Part shown: positions 25,569 to 34,360 of the stretch, one piece after another
Layout: every line of letters begins with the position of its first letter
How positions within the stretch are numbered: position 1 is the stretch's first letter
Assembly (NCBI RefSeq): GCF_004766125.1
Contig: NZ_SJSA01000001.1
Span: 930,001-994,000, forward strand
Origin: Duncaniella freteri
Lineage (GTDB): Bacteria > Bacteroidota > Bacteroidia > Bacteroidales > Muribaculaceae
Length of the DNA stretch: 64,000 nt
Direction: 5' to 3'
Program-made: the position numbers and the translations under genes
Notes under the pieces: generated by a model
Told to the model about the DNA's origin: nothing
Database searches by the model: none
The model's input: only the letters and a program-made list of their open reading frames with translations

Positions 25569-28500
25569 ATGTTTACACTTTTTAACAAACCCGGGGGGGA
25601 AATTTGTAACTCGCCGAGAGCGATTGCTATAGCCCTCATTCTAATGGGATTAATGCCTGGAGCTATCCAGGCGTATTCAGCCGGCAACAACAGTGCTGCA
25701 CCTGTACCAGCCGCCCAAAGGTCAATCGAGACCATCACGGGCATCGTAATGGACACTGACGGCGAACCTCTGCCGGGAGCCACCGTAAGATTCAAGGATG
25801 CAAAGATCGGCACAGTAACCGATGTCAACGGATGCTTCACTCTTCCCAATAACACTGACGTCAGGAAGAATCCTCAGCTTGTGGTAAGCTATGTGGGCAT
25901 GGCTACCCAGACAATCCCTGCTGTAGCAGGAAAGGACATGGAAATCGTCATGGTCTCCAACACAAGCAACCTTGACGAAGTTGTAGTGATCGGCTACGGC
26001 ACAGCCAAGGCAAAGGACCTCACAGGCTCTGTGTCGCGACTCACAACCCGCGACGTGGAAATGGCACCTATGACATCAAGCGTGTCAAGCCTTCTGCAAG
26101 GCAAGGCTGCGGGTGTAAACGTAATGATATCAAGCGCGTCGCCCACATCTCCGGTATCGGTGGTGATACGCGGACAGTCCTCTCTTTCGGGCGACGGACA
26201 GCCTCTATGGGTGATTGACGGAGTGCCTCAGTACAACAGCTCCATCGACGGAAGTGTATCCAACGCCCTCTATAACCTCAACCTCAACGACGTAGCAAGT
26301 GTGGACATTCTCAAGGATGCCTCCGCAACAGCAATCTACGGCTCGCGTGCTGCCAACGGCGTGGTGATCGTCACCACAAAGAGCGGCCAGGAAGGAATGA
26401 AGCCCACCATAGAATTCAGCGGCAGAGTAGGATGGCAGAAGATTGATTCCGACGCATTCAAATCAATGAATGCCGAGGAGTACATATCATTCTCCAAACG
26501 AGCCAACCTTGTGGAAGCCTTCCGCAACGGAGGTCTCACATACTTCAATAAGAAGTACATGGACGCCGACCGCTTCAATCTGCTCAACACCTCGGAATGG
26601 GATATGAGCGATATCGCCGACATGTGGCTTCCAAACGCTTACTATGACGGACATGACAACTACTGGGACGCAATGACCCAGGATGCTCTCGCCCAGGACT
26701 ACAACGTATCGATACGCGGAGGCAGCAAGACCACCTCATATTATGCCTCTGTCAATTTCAAGGATCAGGACGGTATCGTGAAAGGATCATCCTCACGCTA
26801 CTTCGGAGCACGCTTCAACTTTGAGGCAAAAGCAAGCGAACAGGTGAAATTCGGACTCAACATGGACGCATCCACCCGCCGAGCCACCAACAAGGACAAT
26901 ATGATCAACAAGATCATAGGCATGCGCCCCGACTATCCCATGTACAACGAGGACGGCGAGATCAACACCATCGACTTCTACACCAAGAACCCGCTGATCG
27001 AGCTACTCGACAAAAACGACAGTGATTCCAAGAACTTCAACGGAAATGCCTTCATAGAGTACGACATATTCCCCTTCCTGAAGTTCCGGTCCACACTCAC
27101 AGCCACATACTCCAATATCAATTCCGACCTGTTCACTCGCCGCTCCTATGACGGCGGCAACAACTCAGGCAGCCAGCGTGACACCCAGAACTCTGTGATA
27201 ATGTGGGACAACCTTCTCACATTCTATAAGACAATGGGTATACATGACCTCACTGCCATGATAGGACAGTCGCTCGAACGCCAGTCAAGCCAGTTCCTGT
27301 ATGCCGCAGGCTCCAACTATCCCGATGATGATATCCTCACCAACCTCGGCAGTGCAGCAACCCGCAGCAGCATCAACAGCAACAAGTACAACTCATCAAT
27401 GGTATCGGCTTTCGGCCGCGTGCAGTACAAGCTGCTTAACCGCTACCTACTCACAGCCACATTCCGCGCCGACGGCTCTTCCCGTTTCGGTAAGGACCAG
27501 CGTTGGGGCTATTTCCCCTCGGGAGCCATCGGCTGGATCATCTCCAACGAGGACTTCATGTCACCTCTGCGCAATGTCCTGTCCTATGCAAAGATACGCG
27601 CATCGTATGGCAAGACAGGCTCACAGAACCTCGGCTACTATGACTATACAAGCTACATCACATCCAACAGCTATGACGGACAGCCTGGAGCCTACCCCTC
27701 CTCGCTCGGCAACAATCTCCTGCAATGGGAATCTCAGAACCAGACTGACATAGGACTGGACTACGGATTCCTCGACGACCGCATCCGCGGTTCATTCGGA
27801 TGGTACCGCAAGTATGTGGACAACCTCATCACAAGCCGACCTGTGCCCACCTCATCAGCATTCTCAAGCACCAACCAGAATGTGGGAGCCATCAGCAACA
27901 CAGGTGTGGAATTTGATGTGACCGTCTCCATATTCCGAGACCGTGACCTCACATGGGACATCAACTTCAACGCAGCCCACAACAAAGGCAAACTTGAAAA
28001 GCTCAACGGTGTGACAAAATTCCTCGGAGGCACAGCCAACGACCGATTCAAACTTGAAGAGGGTGGCGAGCTCGGCACATTCTACGGATATGTGGATGCA
28101 GGCCGCTTCTACGAGAATGACGAGGAGGTATGGGCCCTCAAACCCTTCGATCCCACCACAGGCCGTCCCGCCAATTTCTACAGGGCGAGCTCCTTTACCG
28201 AAGGTGCGGGCGACATATACATCGTCGATCTTGACGGAGACGGAAAGATCACAGCCGACGGCGACCGCAAGATACTCGGATCTGCCAATCCCAAAGTGTT
28301 CGGCGGCTTCGGTTCGACACTCATATGGAAAGGCCTTATGTTCAACATGACATTCACCTACTCTCTCGGAGGCAAACGCTTCTGGGACGGCGAGGCATCA
28401 AAGTTTGGAGGCGTGAACGTCTACAACGCTCCCAACCTCGTGCTCGACAGCTGGACAATGAAAGGCCCCGGTGCCACATATCCGATCATCACCCACTACG

Positions 28501-28799
28501 GTGTGGGACAGAACAGCGTGTTCACCAACCGCTGGCTACACGATGCATCATATATGCGTCTGAGCGCGCTCAATCTATCCTACCGTCTGCCACAGAAATG
28601 GTTCTCAAAATATCTCATCAAGGGTATTGAAGCCACATTCCAGGCAACCAATCTTTTCACTATCACCAAATATCCCGGCATGGACCCTCAGGGCAACTTC
28701 TCCACAAGCGGAAGCGCGCTCTACGGCACAGGCACTGACTACAGCACCTATCCTGCCGCAAAGACATTCAATTTCGGTCTGAAGCTCACAATTGACTAA
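25569..28799 (+). CDS. SusC/RagA-type TonB-dependent receptor
   Basis: A 1076-residue outer-membrane importer. Signal peptide (IAIALILMGLMPGAIQAYS), carboxypeptidase-regulatory-like domain (about 58-140: GIVMDTDGEPLPGATVRF), TonB box region LDEVVVIGYGTAK, plug with VVIRGQSSLSGDGQPLWVIDG and VDILKDASATAIYGSRAANG, then a 22-strand barrel ending in FNFGLKLTID. No N-terminal STN domain, so it is not an ECF-signalling receptor. It pairs with the SusD gene 12 bp downstream to take up a ligand too large for porins. No glycosidase or regulator is linked, so the substrate is open. Confidence 0.96.
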   Translation: MFTLFNKPGGEICNSPRAIAIALILMGLMPGAIQAYSAGNNSAAPVPAAQRSIETITGIVMDTDGEPLPGATVRFKDAKIGTVTDVNGCFTLPNNTDVRKNPQLVVSYVGMATQTIPAVAGKDMEIVMVSNTSNLDEVVVIGYGTAKAKDLTGSVSRLTTRDVEMAPMTSSVSSLLQGKAAGVNVMISSASPTSPVSVVIRGQSSLSGDGQPLWVIDGVPQYNSSIDGSVSNALYNLNLNDVASVDILKDASATAIYGSRAANGVVIVTTKSGQEGMKPTIEFSGRVGWQKIDSDAFKSMNAEEYISFSKRANLVEAFRNGGLTYFNKKYMDADRFNLLNTSEWDMSDIADMWLPNAYYDGHDNYWDAMTQDALAQDYNVSIRGGSKTTSYYASVNFKDQDGIVKGSSSRYFGARFNFEAKASEQVKFGLNMDASTRRATNKDNMINKIIGMRPDYPMYNEDGEINTIDFYTKNPLIELLDKNDSDSKNFNGNAFIEYDIFPFLKFRSTLTATYSNINSDLFTRRSYDGGNNSGSQRDTQNSVIMWDNLLTFYKTMGIHDLTAMIGQSLERQSSQFLYAAGSNYPDDDILTNLGSAATRSSINSNKYNSSMVSAFGRVQYKLLNRYLLTATFRADGSSRFGKDQRWGYFPSGAIGWIISNEDFMSPLRNVLSYAKIRASYGKTGSQNLGYYDYTSYITSNSYDGQPGAYPSSLGNNLLQWESQNQTDIGLDYGFLDDRIRGSFGWYRKYVDNLITSRPVPTSSAFSSTNQNVGAISNTGVEFDVTVSIFRDRDLTWDINFNAAHNKGKLEKLNGVTKFLGGTANDRFKLEEGGELGTFYGYVDAGRFYENDEEVWALKPFDPTTGRPANFYRASSFTEGAGDIYIVDLDGDGKITADGDRKILGSANPKVFGGFGSTLIWKGLMFNMTFTYSLGGKRFWDGEASKFGGVNVYNAPNLVLDSWTMKGPGATYPIITHYGVGQNSVFTNRWLHDASYMRLSALNLSYRLPQKWFSKYLIKGIEATFQATNLFTITKYPGMDPQGNFSTSGSALYGTGTDYSTYPAAKTFNFGLKLTID

Positions 28800-28811
28800 C
28801 TTTAGAAAATC

Positions 28812-30248
28812 ATGAAGAAATCATATATCCTCCCCCTACTGCTCGGCTTGGCGGTAACCGTCACATCCTGTGAGGATTTTCTCACCGAGCAGCCGGAACA
28901 CCAGCTCACCATTGACAATGCCGCAAGAGACTACACCGGAGCCAAAAATCTTGTCAACGGTATCTACGGACGCTATATAGCCAACAGCAATCTCGGCGGA
29001 GAGATCTACGGAAAATGGCATGACATGGCAGGCCTGTGGAACTACAATTCCACAATGCTCAATATGGCATACACCCAGACCAACAATAACACCTCCGCGA
29101 CATGGAAGTCATGGTACGATGTGGTCAACGCCTCCAATGTCGCCATAACAGGTGTCAGCAATCTCGCCGACAACTTCTATCCAAGCGTTGATGCCAAGAA
29201 TGCTCTTCTTGCCGAGGCTCGTTTCTTCCGCGGATATGCCTATCTCCACCTGATGTGGGGATTCACCCATTGGTTCAGCACCGCCGATTCACCCTACGGA
29301 CTACTGTACCGCGACATGCCGTCAGAGCTTTCCAACCTTATGGTCGAAAGAATCTCTGTAGGCGACAGCTATCAGAAAGTCATTGACGACCTGGAGTTTG
29401 CCATTTCCTATCTTGCCGACTATGACAATCCTCGCCATGTGTCAAAACAGTTTGCTCAGGCAATGCTTGCAAAGCTCTATCTCTACCGCGGATGGGACGG
29501 CGACTATGCCAAATCACTCGACCTAGTCAATACAATCTTCAAGGATGCACCTGCAAAGTTCAAGATGGAACCGGTGCTTGCCGACCTCTACGAGAACGCC
29601 TGGGACTCGAACGAACTCCTTTTCGGACGTTATCTCGGCGACGGCTCAGGTTTCTCATGGTCTGAGTTCACATATTCCTACGGATTGTACTACAACAAAG
29701 AGTTCGGCGAAATAACCCACGAATGGATCAAAGAGGACCCGCGCTATGCCGTTACTTTCGGCGAAGCCCGCTCCCCCGAGACATGGCAGGAAGAACGCAA
29801 GGACGATATCCCTGTCAAATTGTATCACAGAGGCCGCGTAGAAGGTCTTAACGACAAATACACATCCTATAACTTCCGTTATGCCGAGCTGTACATCATG
29901 AAAGCCGAGCTGCTCGCGCTCACCAATCCTTCCGACATCAGCGGCGCACTGGCGGAACTCAACAAGATGAGGGCCACCTACACCGATCCCGTTCTGCCTG
30001 CTATCACAGGAGTATCGACCCATGAGCAGCTTATGGACGAGATTTTCAAGGAGTATGTGGTGACGCTCATCATGGAGAACGAGTCGCCATGGTTCGCTGC
30101 CGTACGTATCGAACACGAGGGACGCCCCTGGATATACACCCTCAAACCTGATGTCAATTTCAGCACCAACCAGTACTGCTGGCCTATTCCCGATGATGAA
30201 ATCAAGGCTCATTCAAATAAGATAGATCAAAACCCAGGCTTAGAATAA
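28812..30248 (+). CDS. SusD/RagB-family surface lipoprotein
   Basis: A 478-residue lipoprotein with lipobox VTVTSC (Cys at 20). Hallmarks: FLTEQPEHQ just after the signal, LLAEARFFRGYAYLHLMWGF, a TPR-like helical core, and NYR-type C-terminal segment (NFRYAELYIMKAELLALTN). It caps the upstream SusC barrel and captures ligand at the cell surface. Full length. Third gene of the operon follows after 12 bp. Confidence 0.95.
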   Translation: MKKSYILPLLLGLAVTVTSCEDFLTEQPEHQLTIDNAARDYTGAKNLVNGIYGRYIANSNLGGEIYGKWHDMAGLWNYNSTMLNMAYTQTNNNTSATWKSWYDVVNASNVAITGVSNLADNFYPSVDAKNALLAEARFFRGYAYLHLMWGFTHWFSTADSPYGLLYRDMPSELSNLMVERISVGDSYQKVIDDLEFAISYLADYDNPRHVSKQFAQAMLAKLYLYRGWDGDYAKSLDLVNTIFKDAPAKFKMEPVLADLYENAWDSNELLFGRYLGDGSGFSWSEFTYSYGLYYNKEFGEITHEWIKEDPRYAVTFGEARSPETWQEERKDDIPVKLYHRGRVEGLNDKYTSYNFRYAELYIMKAELLALTNPSDISGALAELNKMRATYTDPVLPAITGVSTHEQLMDEIFKEYVVTLIMENESPWFAAVRIEHEGRPWIYTLKPDVNFSTNQYCWPIPDDEIKAHSNKIDQNPGLE

Positions 30249-30260
30249 CACCTCAACAAT

Positions 30261-31088
30261 ATGAAAAGAACAGGAATATACACCATATTAGCTTTGGCGA
30301 TGACATCGATGGTCAGCACCTCATGCAGCGATGACATAGATCTGGTGATACCTCACGCCACCAACATCACATTCGATGAAGTAGCACCGCCACAGCGTTT
30401 CAGCCATGTAATCACCCAAGGCGGATTTGACGTGCAAGGCATACACTTCAACGCCGTTTCAAGCGGCAATCAGCTCACCGGCGGATTCTGTGCCAGCAAC
30501 CGCAGCATGCGCTCTCTCACTTGGACCGGAACAGAGGCTGCCGTAGACTCAATGCGCTACAGCACTTTCTCGACCCGACCCAACACCACCGGCACATATC
30601 TGGTGTGTCACGTCAACGGCGATGATGCGTTCTTCACCATGAGCCAACCAAGAGTCATAGAATATATACTCGTGAGCAATACGACATGGGCTTTCAATGC
30701 CATGTCGTATGGCGATGCCTTAGGCACAGAGGAAGAACCCAAAGAGAATCCCAACGTGCCTTCCAAGCCCAAAGGAGTATGGCAGACCTATGTGCCCGGC
30801 GGAGTCAAAAAATTTGAACAAGGCGACTATTTCACCCTTACAGCCAAAGGATTCAACCAAGGCAGAGAGACAGGAAGCCTCACATTCGATCTTTCATGCA
30901 AAAAAGGGCATAACGCCAACAATCCGGCATGGGATTATATCGTGAACAACTGGACCCGATTTGACCTCGCCGGACTTGGAGCAGTGGATAAGGTGGTGTT
31001 CTATCTCGATTCGTCCGACAAAGACGAGCAGGGACGTATGCGCACACCATCATGGTTCTGCCTCGACGGTATGCAGCTTCAGCAGTAG
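30261..31088 (+). CDS. DUF4465 surface lipoprotein
   Basis: A 275-residue lipoprotein (SMVSTSC lipobox, Cys at about 22). DUF4465 signs: GGFCASN early, a YLVCHVNG segment, FTLTAKGFNQGRETGSLTFDLS, then NNWTRFDLAGLGAVDKVVFYL and the closing WFCLDGM. This jelly-roll fold is typical of accessory surface proteins in Bacteroidota uptake loci and is probably a ligand-binding partner of the SusCD pair. Terminal gene of the operon. The IS982 remnant begins 9 bp after its stop. Confidence 0.8.
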   Translation: MKRTGIYTILALAMTSMVSTSCSDDIDLVIPHATNITFDEVAPPQRFSHVITQGGFDVQGIHFNAVSSGNQLTGGFCASNRSMRSLTWTGTEAAVDSMRYSTFSTRPNTTGTYLVCHVNGDDAFFTMSQPRVIEYILVSNTTWAFNAMSYGDALGTEEEPKENPNVPSKPKGVWQTYVPGGVKKFEQGDYFTLTAKGFNQGRETGSLTFDLSCKKGHNANNPAWDYIVNNWTRFDLAGLGAVDKVVFYLDSSDKDEQGRMRTPSWFCLDGMQLQQ

Positions 31089-31140
31089 ACCGTAAAATAA
31101 CGTGAGTTCGATATAAGAATCTCACAAACCAGTAATAAAT

Positions 31141-31175
31141 AATCAGCCATTTAGCATAAAGCTAAGTGGCTGATT
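31141..31175 (+). terminator. Terminator of the SusC-SusD-DUF4465 operon
   Basis: 15-bp stem with one G-U pair (31141-31155 with 31161-31175), 5-nt loop, then TTCTT. It lies inside the IS982 remnant, 53 bp after the DUF4465 stop, so the element may have supplied the operon's terminator. Confidence 0.7.
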
Positions 31176-31183
31176 TTCTTAGT

Positions 31184-31594
31184 GATGGTTCGGTTCTTCA
31201 GTTTCAAGCTACATCTTATAATCAAATGATAAAGGCGAGATCCTGAACTATATGTTCACTCCCGGAAATGTCGATGACCGCGAGCCTCTCTACTCAGAAT
31301 CTTTCATTGAAAATATCAAAGGCAGACTCTGCGGAGATGTATCCAGCTCATTACCAAAGTCAAAAACAACATGAGGAACTCCCTGATGTCGGTCCCCGAC
31401 AATATTATGCTTCGCAAAAGAGCTTTGTTAATGACGGACTTAAGAACATAGTTCAAATTGAACACTCAAGACATAGGTCGCTCTCAAATTTCATAACCAA
31501 TGCCTTGAGTGCCATTGCCGCATACTGTTTCCTCCCAAAGAAACCGTCTGTCTCACTGGAGTTCATGTCGGACAATCAATTTACTTTGTTCTGA
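31184..31594 (+). pseudogene. IS982 transposase remnant with frameshifts
   Basis: Pieces in different frames align in order with IS982 transposases: FFSFKLHLII (about 31193-31224), then, after a one-base shift, NDKGEILNYMFTPGNVDD and onward to IKGRLCGD (to about 31337), then, after a deletion, KVKNNMRNSLMSVPDN (from about 31356), and after another shift NDGLKNIVQIEHSRHRS through AAYCFLPKKP to the stop at 31594. The N-terminal half is missing. The family link rests on recognising the FTPGNVDD and QIEHSRHRS motifs. Confidence 0.8.
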
Positions 31595-31665
31595 TTCCTT
31601 ATATCGAACTCACGTTAATTATATATGTTTTTGAAGCTATGACTGTTCTTTCCGTAATTATGGGT

Positions 31666-32814
31666 CTACTCACCGAATATCTCGACAAGTTTCTTGTCAA
31701 GGTCCTCACCTTCGAGATCACCTATGATATTGCCGTCGGGACCGATGAGAAATGTGCGGGGAATGAATGTGACGTTATAGCGACAAGACTGACGGTTGTC
31801 TCTGGAATCATTCAATATGCGTCCCGATTGGTCGGTCGATGCATCCTCAAACACAAGGATATTATAATAGTCCTTCATGTCGTGCGATTCCATATACTGC
31901 TTCCAGACATTGACATCATAGTCTGACGACATGGCCAGTACTTCGAGCCCTTTGTCGTGATACTTGTCATAAAGTTCTTTGATATGTGGCAGTCCCATCA
32001 CACAACCCTTGCACCATGTAGCCCAGAAATCTATCACTACATATTTGCCTTTCAGATCCGCAAGGCTGAAATCAATGTCTCTCAGAGGGTCGTGACCTTT
32101 AAGCTCAGGAGCCGGCTTGCCGGGCTGTGTAGCCAGACATGCTTCGATAGCAACTGCAAGCTCTTTGTCATCTGCCTTCAACTCGGGTGAAATAAGAGTA
32201 TAGAGCGAATCACACTTCTCGGCATCATAACGGGATGATAATGATAGTAACATCCTGTAGGCCCAATATGTATCAGGATTCTCGGCTACATACTTCGCCT
32301 GTGTGGCGGGAAATTCGCGGAAGGCAGCATCGGCCTGTCTATCATACTCTTCCTTGGATATAAGTCCCTGCTCATAATCGGCTCTGAGCTTTTTTTGGCG
32401 CGCCCAATACTCCTCATAGAATTTATTGAGACACTCGTCTATCTCCTGCTGACGCGAGCCGGAGACAATAGCCTGATTTACATTACCTTTCTCAAAGGCA
32501 ATCTCCGTCACACCCGGACTAAAATAAAGACCTGTCTGATTGTCACCCTTATATGGCTCGGACTCCTCGCCATAAGTTATATAGGCCAATCCTCCGTATG
32601 GAGCGACTTCTCCTGTGAAAATAAAGTGACCGTCACGGATTTCAACCGTGTCATTGACCACACTGTCTATGCTGTTATGAAATGAAGCGATGACCAGTTC
32701 GCCATCTGTAGATCCGTTGACAGTGCCGTTGATGGTAAATGTATTGTCACTCTTTGGAGCCGAACATCCGATGAGCAACAAAAGAGCAAAGGCAGGAATT
32801 AATAAATGTTTCAT
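31666..32814 (-). CDS. TlpA-like thioredoxin-fold lipoprotein with DUF4369-type N-terminus
   Basis: A 382-residue lipoprotein (LLLLIGC lipobox, Cys at about 17). N-terminal DUF4369-like beta domain (FTINGTVNGSTDGELVIAS), a helical middle, and a C-terminal TlpA/ResA-type thioredoxin domain with DFWATWCKGCVMGLPHI (active site CKGC) and the cis-Pro segment VTFIPRTFLI. It probably performs thiol-disulfide exchange on exported proteins at the periplasmic or outer-membrane face. Last gene of the ECF-controlled SusCD locus, 31 bp after the SusD gene. Confidence 0.9.
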   Translation of the reverse strand: MKHLLIPAFALLLLIGCSAPKSDNTFTINGTVNGSTDGELVIASFHNSIDSVVNDTVEIRDGHFIFTGEVAPYGGLAYITYGEESEPYKGDNQTGLYFSPGVTEIAFEKGNVNQAIVSGSRQQEIDECLNKFYEEYWARQKKLRADYEQGLISKEEYDRQADAAFREFPATQAKYVAENPDTYWAYRMLLSLSSRYDAEKCDSLYTLISPELKADDKELAVAIEACLATQPGKPAPELKGHDPLRDIDFSLADLKGKYVVIDFWATWCKGCVMGLPHIKELYDKYHDKGLEVLAMSSDYDVNVWKQYMESHDMKDYYNILVFEDASTDQSGRILNDSRDNRQSCRYNVTFIPRTFLIGPDGNIIGDLEGEDLDKKLVEIFGE

Positions 32815-32845
32815 AATGCTTTTTAATCACGAAATGTTCTGATAT

Positions 32846-34348
32846 TTATTTTGTTGTGTAGTTATTCTTGATATTTGGGTTCTGTGATATTACAGTGACA
32901 GGGAATGGAAATACCCACATATCCGACTCAGGCGTGAGGGTGTATGTCTTGCCTAAAAGTTCTCTTGTACGAGTCTCCTTGTAGTCGTCAAGTATGGTCC
33001 ATCGTTTACAGGTAATGAAATTCCATATCGAGTAGCAATACTCGCCATGGACAGTTTTCTTGAGTGCCGCTATTGCATCTGTCTTTGTGGTCACATTGCC
33101 GAGAAGAGGCCGGTAATGAGCCGGAGCTATACGCTTTACTCGTATCTTGTCAAGATATCCCATCGCTTCGTCAATACGTCCCTTATTAATGGCGCACTCC
33201 GCCAATATCAGATACATATGAGTAGTCTTTATGCCTGTCTGGTTATGTGTAGACTCCAAGTCACTGGTCACATTGTAAGGAACTCCATAATTAGTCTCAT
33301 TTCTTTTGAGTATCTCCAATGAGTCGCTAACAAGATCCCCCGGAAAGTAAGAGCCCCTGCCGGACAATAGGGTTGTTATCAGGTTATCCTTCATATAAGA
33401 ACCATCCTCAAACATCTTATCACTGCTCGGCATGATAATGTTATAATTTATCTGAGCGGATGAGGCAAAATAGTTTTCTTCAAGATTCAACGGAGTAACT
33501 GGGACAAACTTTGTAATCGGACAACCATATGTGGACATATCATCGACCAGATAATCGGCATAGTCATTGATCACATCGCCTCTCTTCAAAGCCTCGGATG
33601 CTGCGAGTGCCGCCCCATCATAATCGTGGATAGACATAAGCACATGAGCCTTGACCGCATAGGGCATTGCCGCACAGAAACGCATGCGGTTAATCGCCAC
33701 TTCGGGAAGTGCGTCAAGACTTATAGCATTATCCAGGTCGGAAAGAATCTGAGCATACACTTCTTTCTGAGTGCTTTGTGTGGTCGGAATCTGAATGTCC
33801 CAGCTTTCCGGTACAATAGGCACACACATCTCGGCATCGGCCGTTGCCGGATTATACACCCTGGCATATTTCTGGGCAGCGGCATACTCGAAGAACGCCC
33901 GCATGGCGTAAGCCTCAGCCTTCAAGCGATTTTTATGTTCCTGGGGGCCCTCAGCCTCATCAGCAAGCGAAAGTATCGGATTGCATACACGACCTATCAC
34001 CTGATAACAACTGCTATAATAACCGTCATTACTGTTGGTGACAGGAAGCACTGAAGCATGGGCTTGCTCATCAAGAGTAAGCAGAATGATGGGCGTTGAC
34101 TTGGTTACTTTCTCCAATTCTGACGGTATGTAGCCACATTCAAAGCCATCAATCATATCGCCGTTTACAGTACCCATATCAGTATATTCAAGACTATACC
34201 GTCTATTGAGCAACAGTTCGAGATCGGAGGTCTTGGATAGAAGATTAGTGCCTTTTTGGTCAATATCGGTGAAACTTTCGCACGACTGTAGCGAGAGTGT
34301 TGAAACCACCGAAATGGCCGCTATATTTAGAAATGTTTTAATCGTCAT
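32846..34348 (-). CDS. SusD/RagB-family surface lipoprotein
   Basis: A 500-residue lipoprotein with lipobox TLSLQSC. SusD marks: SFTDIDQKG after the signal, RLKAEAYAMRAFFEYAAAQKYA, a conserved early Gly/Tyr region, and THMYLILAECAINKGR. It is a partner of the STN-containing SusC gene 12 bp upstream. The two are under the linked ECF sigma/FecR pair. Confidence 0.93.
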   Translation of the reverse strand: MTIKTFLNIAAISVVSTLSLQSCESFTDIDQKGTNLLSKTSDLELLLNRRYSLEYTDMGTVNGDMIDGFECGYIPSELEKVTKSTPIILLTLDEQAHASVLPVTNSNDGYYSSCYQVIGRVCNPILSLADEAEGPQEHKNRLKAEAYAMRAFFEYAAAQKYARVYNPATADAEMCVPIVPESWDIQIPTTQSTQKEVYAQILSDLDNAISLDALPEVAINRMRFCAAMPYAVKAHVLMSIHDYDGAALAASEALKRGDVINDYADYLVDDMSTYGCPITKFVPVTPLNLEENYFASSAQINYNIIMPSSDKMFEDGSYMKDNLITTLLSGRGSYFPGDLVSDSLEILKRNETNYGVPYNVTSDLESTHNQTGIKTTHMYLILAECAINKGRIDEAMGYLDKIRVKRIAPAHYRPLLGNVTTKTDAIAALKKTVHGEYCYSIWNFITCKRWTILDDYKETRTRELLGKTYTLTPESDMWVFPFPVTVISQNPNIKNNYTTK

Positions 34349-34360
34349 GATTGTGATGGT

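Larger units (their letters stand above)
31098..31617 (+). mobile_element. Decayed IS982-family insertion sequence
   Basis: Terminal inverted repeats are clear: 31098-31121 (TAACGTGAGTTCGATATAAG then AATC) and the complement at 31593-31617, differing by a single extra base. The interior encodes only pieces of an IS982-type transposase. At about 520 bp it is roughly half the family's usual length of about 1 kb. No target-site duplication is evident. The element is non-autonomous and old. Confidence 0.82.

Noticed and set aside
31268-31594. 108-residue frame as a separate gene
   Set aside because: Only its last 55 codons are meaningful and they are the C-terminus of the broken IS982 transposase.
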